Below are positions 35,690-46,331 of a DNA stretch of 64,000 bases, piece after piece. The notes beneath the pieces are model-generated. The model was not told the origin of the DNA. It made no database searches and saw only the letters and a program-made list of their open reading frames with translations. How positions within the stretch are numbered: the stretch's first letter is position 1; the number at the start of each line of letters is the position of its first letter. The translations under genes were made by a program, and so were the position numbers. The stretch is from Agrostemma githago (taxonomy: Eukaryota; Streptophyta; Magnoliopsida; Caryophyllales; Caryophyllaceae), in contig OY288243.1 in the NCBI GenBank assembly GCA_958450325.1, positions 64,464,606 through 64,528,605 of the forward strand, written 5' to 3'.

Positions 35690-37075
35690 TAGATTAATTA
35701 GTAGTGTTAGTAGTACTACATTAGTAGTGCTAGTAGTAGTATTACTAATCTACTACTAATATTACATTAAAATACTTCATTACTACTACTAATGCTACTA
35801 CTTATATTACTAATACTAATAACCTACTAATAATACTATGTACTACTAATACTACTACTAATCTAGTACAACAAATCTACTAACACTACTACTACTAATC
35901 TAGCTAATACTTTACTAATTTACTACTATTCTACTATACTACTACACAACTACCAATCTTCTTCTACTTCACAATTACTAATCTATTACTACTACTAATT
36001 TTCTACTATACCACTAATACTAATTTTCTACTACTACCACTACTACTAATTTTCTACTACTACCACTAATACTAATTTTCTACTACTACCACTACTACTA
36101 ATTTTCTACTACTACTACTAATTTTCTACTACTACTACTACTAATTTTCTACTACTACTACTAATTTTCTACTACTACTACTACTAATTTTCTACTACTA
36201 CTACTATTACTACTAATTTTCTACTACTACCACTAATACTAATTTTCTACTACTACTACTAGTAATTTCCTACTTCTACTTCTACTACTACCACTACTAC
36301 TAATTTTCTACTACTACCACTAATACTAATTTTCTACTACTACCACTACTACTAATTTTCTACTACTACTACTAATTTTCTACTACTACTACTACTAATT
36401 TTCTACTACTACTACTAATTTTCTACTACTACTACTACTAATTTTCTACTACTACTACTATTACTACTAATTTTCTACTACTACCACTAATACTAATTTT
36501 CTACTACTACTACTAGTAATTTCCTACTTCTACTTCTACTACTACCACTACTACTAATTTTCTACTACTACCACTAATACTAATTTTCTACTACTACCAC
36601 TAATACTAATTTTCTACTACTACCACTACTACTAATTTTCTACTACTACTACTAATTTTCTACTACTACTACTACTAATTTTCTACTACCACTAATAGTA
36701 ATTTTCTACTACTACCACTACTATTAATTTTCTACTACTACTACTACTACTAATTTTCTACTACTACCACTAATACTAATTTTCTACTACTACTACTACT
36801 AGTAATTTCCTACTTCTACTTCTACTACTACCACTACTACTAATTTTCTACTACTACCACTAATACTAATTTTCTACTACTACTACTAATTTTCTACTAC
36901 TACTACTACTAATTTTCTACTACTACTACTATTACTACTAATTTTCTACTACTACCACTAATACTAATTTTCTACTACTACTACTAGTAATTTCCTACTT
37001 CTACTTCTACTACTATCACTACTACTAATTTTCTACTACTACTACTACTAATTTACTACTTCTACTTTTACTACT
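35690..37075. repeat. Long CTA-trinucleotide array with higher-order structure
   Basis: Nearly 1.4 kb of CTACTACTA, interrupted regularly by AATTTT and CCACTAATACTAATTTT. A marker phrase AGTAATTTCCTACTTCTACT recurs at about 36261, 36515, 36801 and 36986 (spacings 254, 286 and 185), showing block-wise amplification. The far left part (35690-35900) is more diverged and includes the complementary TAGTAGTA orientation. It lies inside the CACTA element in a probable leader intron. Confidence 0.93.
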
Positions 37076-37683
37076 ATTACTATTACTAGTTAGTGGTTGT
37101 AATTATAATAAGTATTAATGTTTTGGATTACTGTGTTGAGATATGATTGCTGTTGTTATTTGTTTTCGTTGTGTACTGTGCATGAGCATTGTTTGAAATC
37201 CACTCAGACCTACCTAGTGCCCGTTCAAGAGTTACTCATTAGGAGTAATTCTTGGACAGTCCCCGTTTTGGGACTGTTCTTGTGCCTTTCATGTCACTTA
37301 GGTGGTAAATATGAAATTGTGTTGTGTTGGTAAGAGTAAAATTTGGTGACAATTCCCTCAATGTTCTTCGATTGCATATGTGGAGTCTTCATATATTCCA
37401 CATTGTGCTTTTGGAGAACTGAGGCGAATTGCTGCCGAATTTTTCTCTTATCGACATTACACAATTTTGTGTTTACCAGTGACATGAAACGCACAAGAAT
37501 GGGTTTAGGTTGGAGTGATAAGGTCCCCGGTGATGAATCGTTTTTAAATTGATGGTTGTGAGAGTTCCAACTTATGGTGAAAATCGCGAACTTTTCTTCA
37601 AATTCCATGTTGTTGACTTCTTTCCCCACGCCATTTTGTTCATGTGTACATACCCTAATCATTCATAGTTCAATCCATATAGA

Positions 37684-40600
37684 ATGAATAGAGTAGAACG
37701 GAGTTGGATGTACGAGAGACTGGCCGACAATAAGCGACCGAAAATAGAATTTAGAGACGGTGTGGAGGAGTTCATCAAGTTTTCCTTAGATAATAACCCC
37801 CACTACACCAGCGAGCAGCTTAGGTGCCCATGTAGAAAATGTCAAAACCGTGCCTTAAAACATGAAGTAGATGTCAAACAGCATCTATACAAGCACGGTT
37901 TTGTTGACAACTACTACGTGTGGACGTATCATGGTGAAAATGAAAGTACTCGCCTGCAAGAACCTGTTCGCGAAAATCCGTACCGGGACTTCGTAGAGGA
38001 CGCACTACGTACGACGGTTGAGGACATCATGGAGGAGGAACGTAACCCAGACAACTTAAGCGACGAAGAAGTACAACATGAACCTAACCCCCAAGTCCTT
38101 TCCTTTTTCGAAATGCTAAAAAATGCTGAACTCCCAGTTTTCAGCGGGTGCGATATGAGTCTGTTGCAAGTCGCTTCAAGGATGCTGACTTTGAAGTGCG
38201 AGAGCAACATGGCCTTAAGACATTTAGACGGTTGGATCCAATTGCTAATTGACCTTCTACGAGGCACTAAGGAGAATGTCATGGCAAACAATTTCTACGA
38301 GGTTAAAAATTTGTTGAAGGGCCTCCAACTCCCCCATGAAAAGATAGACTCGTGTCCGAATGGATGCATGTTGTTCTGGAAGGGAGATGCGGGCCTCGAC
38401 GCGTGTAGGAAATGTGGATCCGGGAGGTACAAGAGTCGAACAAAAAATACTAGGGGGAAGAGAGTACCAACTAAGGTCTTGACGTACTTCCCAGTTGGTC
38501 CGAGACTGCAAAGACTGTATGCGACAAAGAAAATTGCGGGCGAGATGAGTTGGCACCACAGTAACTCCAAAATCAGAGTTAGTGGTATGATGACACACCC
38601 TAGTGATGGTGAAGCTTGGAAGACATTTGATATCAAACATCCCGAGTTCGCGAAAGAGCCGCGCAACGTACGTTTGGGTTTGTGCACAGATGGTTTCTCA
38701 CCCTACGGGCAGTTCGGCAAGTCGTACTCATGTTGGCCGGTTATTTTGACACCGTACAACCTACCGCCGTGGTTATGCAATAAGAGACAATTTATGCTCC
38801 TGTCACTTATTGTTCCTGGCCCTAAGAACCCGAAAGCCAATATGGACGTGTATCTCCAACCACTTGTTGAAGAGTTAAAAAATTTGTGGGATAATGGGAT
38901 TTACACGTACGATGTGTCGAGGAAAACTAGTTTCAATTTACGAGCTGCACTAATGTGGACCATCAACGACTTCCCAGCTTACGGGATGTTGTCTGGTTGG
39001 AGTACAACGGGTTACCGTGCTTGTCCTTACTGTCAAGCGAAGGATCAAAAATCTTTTTGGCTTAAAAATAGCGGAAAGGTATCTTGGTTTGACTGTCACA
39101 GACAATTTTTACCTTCCGACCATCCGTTTAGGCATAACTGTAAGAGTTTCCTGAAGAAACAACCCAATGAAACTAGGATCGCATGTAAACGGTTAACAGG
39201 CGATGAGATATGGACAGATGTGCAGAAGTACCCTACAATAGTACACGCTACCCACCAACAGTTGAAAAAATTGAAGGACAAGAAGGAAGGTTGGTGGAAG
39301 CAGAGCATATTCTGGGAACTTCCGTACTGGCACACTCTGCTTATCAGACACAACCTTGATGTTATGCATATCGAGAAGAATTTCTTTGAGCAGATTATCA
39401 ACACCGTGATGGATGTACCGAACAAGACAGCCTTCGGACCAAAAGGCAAAGCAGATTTCAAGGAACTGTGTCTTGGGCGACCCAAATCGTCGTCCTTTGT
39501 TATGGACAAAAATGATAGGAAGGCTTTGTGCGATTGGGTGAGTGGTTTGAAGTTTCCGGATGGTTACGCATCCGACTTATCCCGGTGTGTGGACCAGTCC
39601 AAGTTAATTCTCCATGGCATGAAAAGCCACGACTGTCACGTGTTTATGTCGCGCTTGATGCCAGTAGCTTTGAAGCAGCTGCTGCCAATGAACACGTGGA
39701 ATGCATTGACAGAGATCAGTCAGTTCTTCCGAGATTTGTGTTCCACTATGGTGTCAGTCGACTCCATGAATCGACTTGAGAACAGTATTCCCGAGATCCT
39801 TTGCAAGTTGGAGAAAATATTCCCTCCGTCATTCTTCAACTCGATGGAGCATCTCCCACTTCATTTGCCGTATGAGGCAAGGGTTGGCGGTCCTGTTCAG
39901 TACAGGTGGATGTACCCATTCGAAAGGTAACGTCCTCAACTCTCCTGGGTGTGACTTCCCGTGCATTGATTACCAATTAAGTCTTACATGAGAGCTAATA
40001 TTTTAATTTGCAGGTTCTTAAACCATCTGAAAAAAAAAATTGGTAACAAAGCACGTGTTGAGGGTTCAATATGCAACGCGTATTTGTTAGAGGAGACATC
40101 AAACTTCTGCTCCTTCTACTTCGAAGAGCACGTTGACACAAAAGCCAAAGACCTAGACGTGGGTACGCATCAGACTGAAGACCACCAAATAGAGGTGGAA
40201 CCCTTTCAGTCTGATGTTGGAAGTACCACTGGAAAATGTAAGGAGAGGTGGATTACCGATGTTGAGTACAAGCAGGCACACTCCTACGTTCTGAAAAACT
40301 GTGGCCCTGTAATCAGACCGTACGAGGAGTAAGTAACTCACGTACAACATACCCTCCTCATAATTGGTAGTATGTGTGATTAAGTACAACTGCTGACCAT
40401 TTCAGGAAATTCGAGGCTTTCATTATGGCAGAACATGCGGGAGTGACAACATCCGAAGATGTTTGGGTGGCATATGAGTCACTATTTCCCTCATGGCTAC
40501 GTACTCAAGTATGTTGAAATGCTATTTGCTTGATCATTATTCATTGTGTATGTGTTTGGTACAAAATTTAATTGCATTGTTTTTCGACGAATTTTATGTT

Positions 40601-41394
40601 GACAATAGCCTGAAGCGCTGGAGGATCCCATTGTAAGACCTCTAGTCACTGGGCCGTCTTCACGAGTCAGAACTTGGAGGCGATATACAATTAACGGGTA
40701 CAAGTTCCGGGCGTTTGTCGAGGGTGTTGATGTTCCAAAACTGACCAAAAGTAACGGCGTATGTGTGTTGTCCACCGAAGGGTCAGATTACTATGGAACA
40801 CTAATCGAGGTGATCGAGTTAGACTACTACGACAGCCACAAAAACTGCAAGGCCATACTGTTCAAATGTGATTGGATCGACAACTCCCCGCACGGAGTCA
40901 GTGTTCATGAGAACTACAATCTTGTGGATGTCGACCTGACGAGAAAACTGCGAGGGCAGAACCCTTTTGTGTTGGCGTATCAAGTCGATCAAGTCTGCTA
41001 TGCACCTTACCCAAAGGGAAAAAAGAGTACGAATTGGTCTGCGGTTTTCAAAATCAAGGCAAGATCACAAGTTGATAATCCTATCATCGACGATGATGTC
41101 TACCAAGAGAGTGTGGTTGGTAATAATCAGCCGACGTCATCAACTCTGCTCGAAGACACTGACGTCAATGAAGAAGAATATGTAGTTGAAGTTGCTGGTG
41201 CTGTAGGGGAGGACGACGAGTTTGCCGACTGGATTGTTCCTGAGGGAGAGGGTGATCAGGATGACGACTTGGTCATCGACGATGAAGATGATGGTGATGA
41301 GGTGAATACTGACTGGGACGATGATGATGAAGACGGGGACGAGGGGTTCATTGAACCGCACACTGACGCGGACAGTGACAGTGACGATAATTAG
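37684..41394 (+). CDS. CACTA transposase (TNP2/TnpD type), four exons, 1148 residues
   Basis: Exons 37684-39926, 40014-40328, 40406-40508 and 40609-41394 join at GT-AG sites to 3447 bases ending in TAG, with no internal stop. The N-terminus (1-80) starts MNRVERSWMYERL and has a C-x-C-x2-C zinc-binding-like stretch (CPCRKC), as in the transposase-associated domain. The TNP2 core follows (about 215-480), including CRKCGSGRYK, the block LGLCTDGFSPYGQFG near 328-342 and FPAYGMLSGWSTTGYRACPYC. Then come a DUF4218-like region (HDCHVFMSRLMPVAL and PLHLPYEARVGGPVQYRWMYPFER across 1-2), and a DUF4216-like region (about 940-1010, YYGTLIEVIELDYY and FKCDWID). The tail is highly acidic. The product would cut the element at its CACTA ends. 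Domain names are from memory of the family. Confidence 0.95.
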
Positions 41395-41548
41395 CAATGA
41401 TATAGTTGTTTGTATCTTATTCGCATAAGTTGTAATGTATTTATTTGTAATTGAATACAATTTCGGTACTTAATGAAATTCCTGCTTTACCCTAAACGAA
41501 CTGACTCTACAGTTTAACTTTGCGCAAACATATTTTGTAGACGTGATT

Positions 41549-41674
41549 ATGGCAGGTACCAGTGAGATGCTGACGGGGGCCACCAGCCATGGTGACCATA
41601 TGGAGGAGGACACACCTAGGACTCCTGTCATCCTGGGTGTCGACGCTGTCCAGGAAGTCGGGGTGTCTTTGTAA
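41549..41674 (+). CDS. Small open frame downstream of the transposase
   Basis: ATG at 41549 opens 41 residues (MAGTSEMLTGATSHG...) to TAA at 41672-41674, between the transposase and the right subterminal repeats. I do not recognise it. CACTA elements often carry a second gene, so this may be a remnant or first exon of one, or mere chance. Confidence 0.2.
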   Translation: MAGTSEMLTGATSHGDHMEEDTPRTPVILGVDAVQEVGVSL

Positions 41675-41894
41675 TATTTTCATTTTCTATAACAGTATAC
41701 TAGTTTATGTTTGTTTTGTTTTGTGGAGTTTTGTGAAGAAGACATGTACGAGAGCTTTGAATGGAGTTATTGATGGACTTTTGTTTGGGATGTGGTGCTG
41801 TTGTTGTATGTTGTAGGAGTGGGTTGGTTAATTGCAGCTTGTTATATTTCGCGCATACGGGGAGCTGAAAACAAAGGAACGGTTTTTTTGTTAA

Positions 41895-42470
41895 TAAGCT
41901 TTGCGTGGGATTAGCCGACGCAAAGTCAAACAATCTGCTGACTTTGCGTCGGCTAATCCCACGCAAAGCTTATTAGTCAACACCCTGTCAATGGACTTTG
42001 CGTGGGATTAGCCGACGCAAAGTCAGCAGATTGTTTGACTTTGCGTCGGCTAATCCCACGCAGAGCCTCTTAGTCAACACCCTGTCAATGGCCTTTGCGT
42101 GGGATTAGCCGACGCAAAGTCAAACAATCTGCTGACTTTGCGTCGGCTAATCCCACGCAAAGTCCATTGACAGGGTGTTGACTAATAAGCTTTGCGTGGG
42201 ATTAGCCGACGCAAAGTCAGCAGATTGTTTGACTTTGCGTCGGCTAATCCCACGCAAAGTCCATTGACAGGGTGTTGACCTCCATTTTCTTCGTGTCGTA
42301 ATAGCCGACGCAAAGCCGACGCAAAATGCATGCGTCGGATTAGCCGATGCAAAATAAAAAATTTGCGTCAAATTATAACGGCGGCCGATTGCGTCGGTTA
42401 ATCCCACGCAAACTACGATTTGCGTCGGATTTTGTTCATTTGCGTCGGATTTTTCCGACGCAATTCGGGC
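41895..42470. repeat. Right subterminal repeat region of the CACTA element
   Basis: Repeated palindromic pairs of GCGTGGGATTAGCCGACGCA and its complement alternate with the linkers AGTCAACACCCTGTCAATGG and CAGATTGTTTGACT, with a period near 100 bp. The motif here is mostly GTGGGATTAG, while the left end mostly has ATCGGATTAG. Confidence 0.92.
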
Positions 42471-42488
42471 TCGTTTTTTGTAGTGTTA

Positions 42489-43535
42489 GACTGAATTCTA
42501 AGGGCTCTAGCAGTCTCCAACAAATGCCTATGTTTCCTCTTCACTCTTCCATTCTGTTGAGGGACTCCAGCAATACTAGTCTGGTGCATAATTCCCAGTT
42601 TTTTTAAGCAAAATGGAGCAAGGTTCTTGAATGAACTCAGTGCCATTGTCAGATCTGATAGTTGTAACCTCACAACTAAACTGTGTTTTGACATATGCTA
42701 AGAACTCTTTGATTAAGGATGGTACTTGTTTCTTAGATTGAAGTAAATATACCCAAGTGGCTCTAGAATGGTCATCAACTATAAGAAGAAAGGATCTTGC
42801 CCCACTCATAGTAGGAGCTTTATAGGGTCCCCATACATCCATATGAAGAAGATCAAAACAATGAGATGCATAAGATTCACTTCTATTAAAAGGTAATGCA
42901 TGATGTTTAGCCAAAATACATGTTTCACATTCAAGCTTATCACCAACAATATGCTGAATACCAGCTACATGTTTCAGTTTTGCAATAGAAAGATGACCTA
43001 GACGCTTATGTAACAAAATAGCATCAGGATTTGTCATACAATTATTTGAAAAAATGACATTTTCTGAAAGGATGTTACACTCAGAGTCTTGTGAGATTCT
43101 GTATAGTCCTCCATGTTTCTTTCCCTTAGCCAGAATCACTCTACTTGAACTGTCTTGGAACCAACATTCAGTTGGAAAAAATGTGACTCTTATATTAGAA
43201 TGCTGCAGCAAAGTTCCAATGGATAACAGATTTTGTTTGAAACCAGGTATATAAAACACATTATGCAAGGTAATCTCCTTTGTTAAATGCATTTTACCTA
43301 TTTTGTCAATTGTTTTTGTGCTTCCATCAGGAATAAATACTTTTATTATCTTGTTTGGTTCATGAATATCATGTAAAAGAACTGAATTACCAGTCATATG
43401 ATCTGATGCACCAGTGTCTATTATCCAACTAGATGCTTGAAATTGATCAAAAACAACACAAACAAGATTTAAAGGTTCAGATATACCTGAGAAGCCTGCT
43501 GAGTGAGTCAGAGTTGGTATTTGCATTATGTCCAA
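42489..43535 (-). pseudogene. Copia pol: protease, GAG-pre-integrase and integrase start
   Basis: The protease active-site box is WIIDTGASDHMTGN. It is followed by the pre-integrase zinc-finger histidine pattern (LLHKRLGHLSIAKLKH, then CETCILAKHHALPF). Then comes the integrase core: DLLHMDVWGPYKAP, DDHSRATWVY and TIRSDNGTEF. After a frame change (about 42600-42690) the core continues with LKKLGIMHQTSIAGVPQQNG and LLETARALRIQS. There it is cut by the CACTA element. Confidence 0.93.
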
Positions 43536-44046
43536 GAAATTTCTTGGATATGTTTTGCATGACTCTGTCTGTGATAGTGTCTACCATAGTTTCCACTAGT
43601 CCTGAAACCAACTCATCATCTTGCAGCTTAGAAGGACCTGATACATCATGGACTGGTGTGAAGTCTGAATTATATGCTTCATCATCATAAGTTGCATTCT
43701 CAACATTGTTTGCTCTCCTCCTAGAGTTTCCTCTTCCACCTCTGTAAGAACCACCTCTGCCTCCTCTCTTGGCTTGTGCAGCCTTCATCTTCTTCGGGTT
43801 GTAGTGTTCACGTATGTATCCCTGAATGTTACATAAAGTACAGGTCTGGAGTTGGAAACATTCATCTACAGTATGCCCTTTCTTTGTGCAGTGGGTACAT
43901 TGTTTGGAACATTTACATACCATCTGCATCAAGTCTAGCCTTCTTATGAGCAGAACCTGCATCCAGGTTCGAATTAAAACCTGCATCCAGGTTCGAATTA
44001 AAACCTGCATAGGCACCTGACTCATGCATTCCTTCTGCAGATTCAC
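43477..44046 (-). pseudogene. Copia gag C-terminal part with zinc knuckle
   Basis: In a frame shifted from the upstream gag frame, this segment has a CCHC knuckle (CTHCTKKGHTVDEC), a second cysteine-rich stretch (CTLCNIQGYIREH) and an RGG-rich stretch (AKRGGRGGSYRGGRGNSRRR). These are nucleic-acid-binding parts of gag. It runs into the protease frame near 43535. Confidence 0.85.
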
Positions 44047-44749
44047 TCAATTGTTTCTGTTTCTCAACTTTCTGCAGCAACCCTAGTACTTTGCTGATAG
44101 TAGGCACAGTATCCATGGTTAGTACATGTGTTCTTACTTGCTCATATGAGCTATTCAGTCTCAGCAACAGTTGTATGACCTTGGATTGAGTGTCTCTATT
44201 CAGAAGTCGCTTAAGAAGATGACATGTACACTTGTCAATAGCATGACAAGTGCAGGTAGGCAAAGGGTCTAGATCATCAAGCTCCTCCCAAGTTCTCTTA
44301 ATGTTCCCATAGTAATCAACTAGAGGTGCATTATCTTGTACAAGATCATTAAGGTTTTTCTTAAGGTGATAGAGCTCTAAGCCATTTGACTGACCATACG
44401 CCTCAAGCAATTCATCACATAGTTGCTTGGACGAGCTAACATACATCGTGTTGTTCCTGATCTTCTTATCTAAAGAGTTAAGGATCCACTTCATGATTAA
44501 GAGATCACATCTCAACCATTGATGATACTTCTTATCACTCTTGGAAGGCTTATCATAGGTCCCAAACACAAAACTTGCTTTGTTTTTTGAGGCTAATGCC
44601 ATTAAAGCATCACGTTTCCATGCTAGGAAACTAGTGTCGTCAAGGAGGTTACTTACAAGCGAGAGATTAGGTTGATCCGAACTAGTTAGGTACAAAGGAT
44701 CATCATAAGCTTCATACGAACTACTAGAAGAAGTTGGTGAAGCAGACAT
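43913..44749 (-). CDS. Copia gag, N-terminal 278 residues
   Basis: Starts MSASPTSSSSSYEAYDDPLY and shows the usual copia gag pattern: FLAWKRDALMALASKNK, WILNSLDKKIRNNTMYVSS, LYHLKKNLNDLVQDN and YYGNIKRTWEELDDLDPLP. A 24-bp tandem duplication gives FNSNLDAG twice near the end. The frame stops at a TAA just before the zinc knuckle, which continues in another frame; a one-base frameshift (or a programmed one) separates them. It would form the capsid of the retrotransposon particle. Confidence 0.88.
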   Translation of the reverse strand: MSASPTSSSSSYEAYDDPLYLTSSDQPNLSLVSNLLDDTSFLAWKRDALMALASKNKASFVFGTYDKPSKSDKKYHQWLRCDLLIMKWILNSLDKKIRNNTMYVSSSKQLCDELLEAYGQSNGLELYHLKKNLNDLVQDNAPLVDYYGNIKRTWEELDDLDPLPTCTCHAIDKCTCHLLKRLLNRDTQSKVIQLLLRLNSSYEQVRTHVLTMDTVPTISKVLGLLQKVEKQKQLSESAEGMHESGAYAGFNSNLDAGFNSNLDAGSAHKKARLDADGM

Positions 44750-45059
44750 GTTTTTGCGTTTTTGTGTATTTCGTATGAAAAATCAATTTGAAATGTGCGA
44801 AAACCTAAAAAATTGGGCGAACGTAGTACGATAGACTAACAGAATTGCAGTAGCTCAAATACACTACAACAATGGCGGAAGCACAAGAGATGATGCAGAA
44901 TCAACTCAATTAAAACGAAGATATGTCGCGCGAACACAAAACACGAAGACATCTAGAAATTGCAGTAACAGCGATTGAGATAGCAATCAATGAACAGCGA
45001 TTGAGAGATCAATCAATTTCAACAATAGAAGAAAAAAACTCATGCTCAGGATTACTATA

Positions 45060-45077
45060 CCAGTTGCTCTAATACCA
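45060..45077 (-). other. Copia primer-binding site
   Basis: The minus strand reads TGGTATTAGAGCAACTGG directly after the 5' LTR. TGGTATYAGAGC is complementary to the 3' end of initiator methionine tRNA, the standard copia primer. Confidence 0.9.
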
Positions 45078-45348
45078 TATGAAATGGAGCAGCTCAAGTG
45101 ATCTCCATTGTTGAACCTTCAAGCTTTACTCGATGTATGACAAAGCGATGTAAATAAAAGTGTATTGTATTGATTATTGAATCAGTTACATTAGTCTGTT
45201 ATGCATGTATATATATACAAGCTTATATGCTAAGCTCACTCACAATTCTGTTACAAGAGGATAAAGATGAGAGAGGTGTTAGTTATGCTGAGGTGACGAT
45301 GACTATGCTGGTAGTTAAGCTTGATACTCAATGCTCACTACTCCAATA
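45078..45348 (-). repeat. 5' LTR of the copia element
   Basis: 271 bp, near-identical to 26143-26408, followed on the right by the target duplication CGGTC (45349-45353). Confidence 0.95.
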
Positions 45349-45353
45349 CGGTC

Positions 45354-46331
45354 TTTGTTTTGATGAAAATTTATTTTACTCAAAGTTTACGGTCCGTTCA
45401 AGACTTCAAGTCTGATATAAGTGTTAGGTATCTTAATAATGAAATGATCTACTCCCTCCGAGCTCCTATCATTGACACGTATTGCTTTTTGAACTGAGTT
45501 TAATCTTTTACCTATTTTTCATTTTAGGCCATAAATGTGTGGGTTACATCTATCCGTCGATTTCTCTCTCTTCCTCCTTTTTTGAGTCACTCATTATTCA
45601 ATGTTAAGAATTTACTAAAAAAAAAAATGCCGACACGAGTACACCACCACTCCCAATTCACTATTCTCAATAGAATTTACCTTCCTCTCTCGCTCACTCT
45701 CCTCAAGAGGGAGGTGTCAATTCGGTCCCATAGTTTTATTTTGTAAAATTGTGACGATAATATCTAAAAAGTTGGAAATATATGTATTTTAATAGGTTAT
45801 AGAATGAGACATTCATCATCTCTACTTCATACTACTCCGTATCAAGTTTCAATACAAGTGCACGCTAGACATAGGACAAAGTCTCCAGAGTAAAATTTCC
45901 TAATCAGTTTTATTTGTTTCATGCATATTTTAACATTTATATACAAATTAGATGTATAAATTACAGGAAAACTAGTAATTAATATACATGGATTACAGCA
46001 CGACTACAAGTCCAAGTCCAGTAACACTCCTGTGAGACGGTCTCACATAAGTGAGACCTCTCAAGTAGGATGTGATTATTAATTTAATAACCACCTCCTA
46101 GGCTCCTATGTGAGAGATCTCACAGAAAATTACCGTGCGATCGTCTCATAGAAGTTTTTGTGCTACAAGTCAACAAATTTTTTACATCGCTTCCCAGGAT
46201 GCCAACAGCTTTTTTGACTTTACAGTTAATTTGAGACAATTATTTATTTTACCCTTCCACCTATTTACATTACCTTAAGAAAGGCACAAACCAATATTTA
46301 CATGAATAATCAGGACGGATTGCAGGTCAAC
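45354..46331. other. Intergenic: copia element to LRR gene 3' end
   Basis: No gene is seen. An inverted, diverged hairpin sequence lies at about 46024-46165 (TGTGAGACGGTCTCACATAAG on the left, CGATCGTCTCATAGAAG on the right), likely an old foldback element. A CTCCCTCCGAGCTCC element end lies near 45452 without a clear partner. The last part up to 46331 is probably the LRR gene's 3' UTR. Confidence 0.55.

Larger units (their letters stand above)
33758..42485 (+). mobile_element. CACTA (En/Spm) DNA transposon, apparently complete
   Basis: It begins CACTACTAAAAAC and ends with the complement of CACTACAAAAAAC, flanked by the 3-bp target duplication TTA (33755-33757 and 42486-42488). Both ends carry dense subterminal motifs (GCGTCGGCTAATCC and complement). 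A four-exon TNP2-type transposase spans 37684-41394 without stops or frameshifts. The element splits the copia integrase gene. Length is 8728 bp, normal for plant CACTA elements. The second classic product (a TNPA-like protein) was not recognised. With intact ends, target duplication and transposase it is the best candidate for a recently active element here. Confidence 0.95.
26143..45348 (-). mobile_element. Ty1/copia LTR retrotransposon, degenerate and interrupted by three insertions
   Basis: The two LTRs (26143-26408 and 45078-45348) are nearly identical and flanked by a perfect 5-bp target duplication CGGTC (26138-26142 and 45349-45353), proving one insertion event. Read on the minus strand, it has a PBS at 45077-45060, gag, protease, integrase, reverse transcriptase and RNase H, in copia order (integrase before reverse transcriptase), then a purine-rich tract. 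Foreign DNA splits it at 42485-33758 (CACTA), 33265-31928 (hAT-like) and 31398-27737 (Tourist MITE). Frameshifts occur in gag, integrase and reverse transcriptase, and the reverse transcriptase active-site box is altered, so it cannot move autonomously. Removing the three inserts leaves roughly 5.5 kb, a normal length for the superfamily. Confidence 0.95.

Noticed and set aside
35690..37075. Regular repeats suggestive of a CRISPR-like array
   Set aside because: Units are trinucleotides with variable AATTTT interruptions and no constant repeat plus unique spacers; it is a microsatellite-derived array in a plant transposon.
38257..39509. Several minus-strand frames over 110 codons
   Set aside because: All are antisense to the CACTA transposase exon 1 and lack family features.
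26143..45348. Two neighbouring copia elements instead of one
   Set aside because: Identical flanking CGGTC, one set of each domain and continuous pol order across the inserts show a single element.
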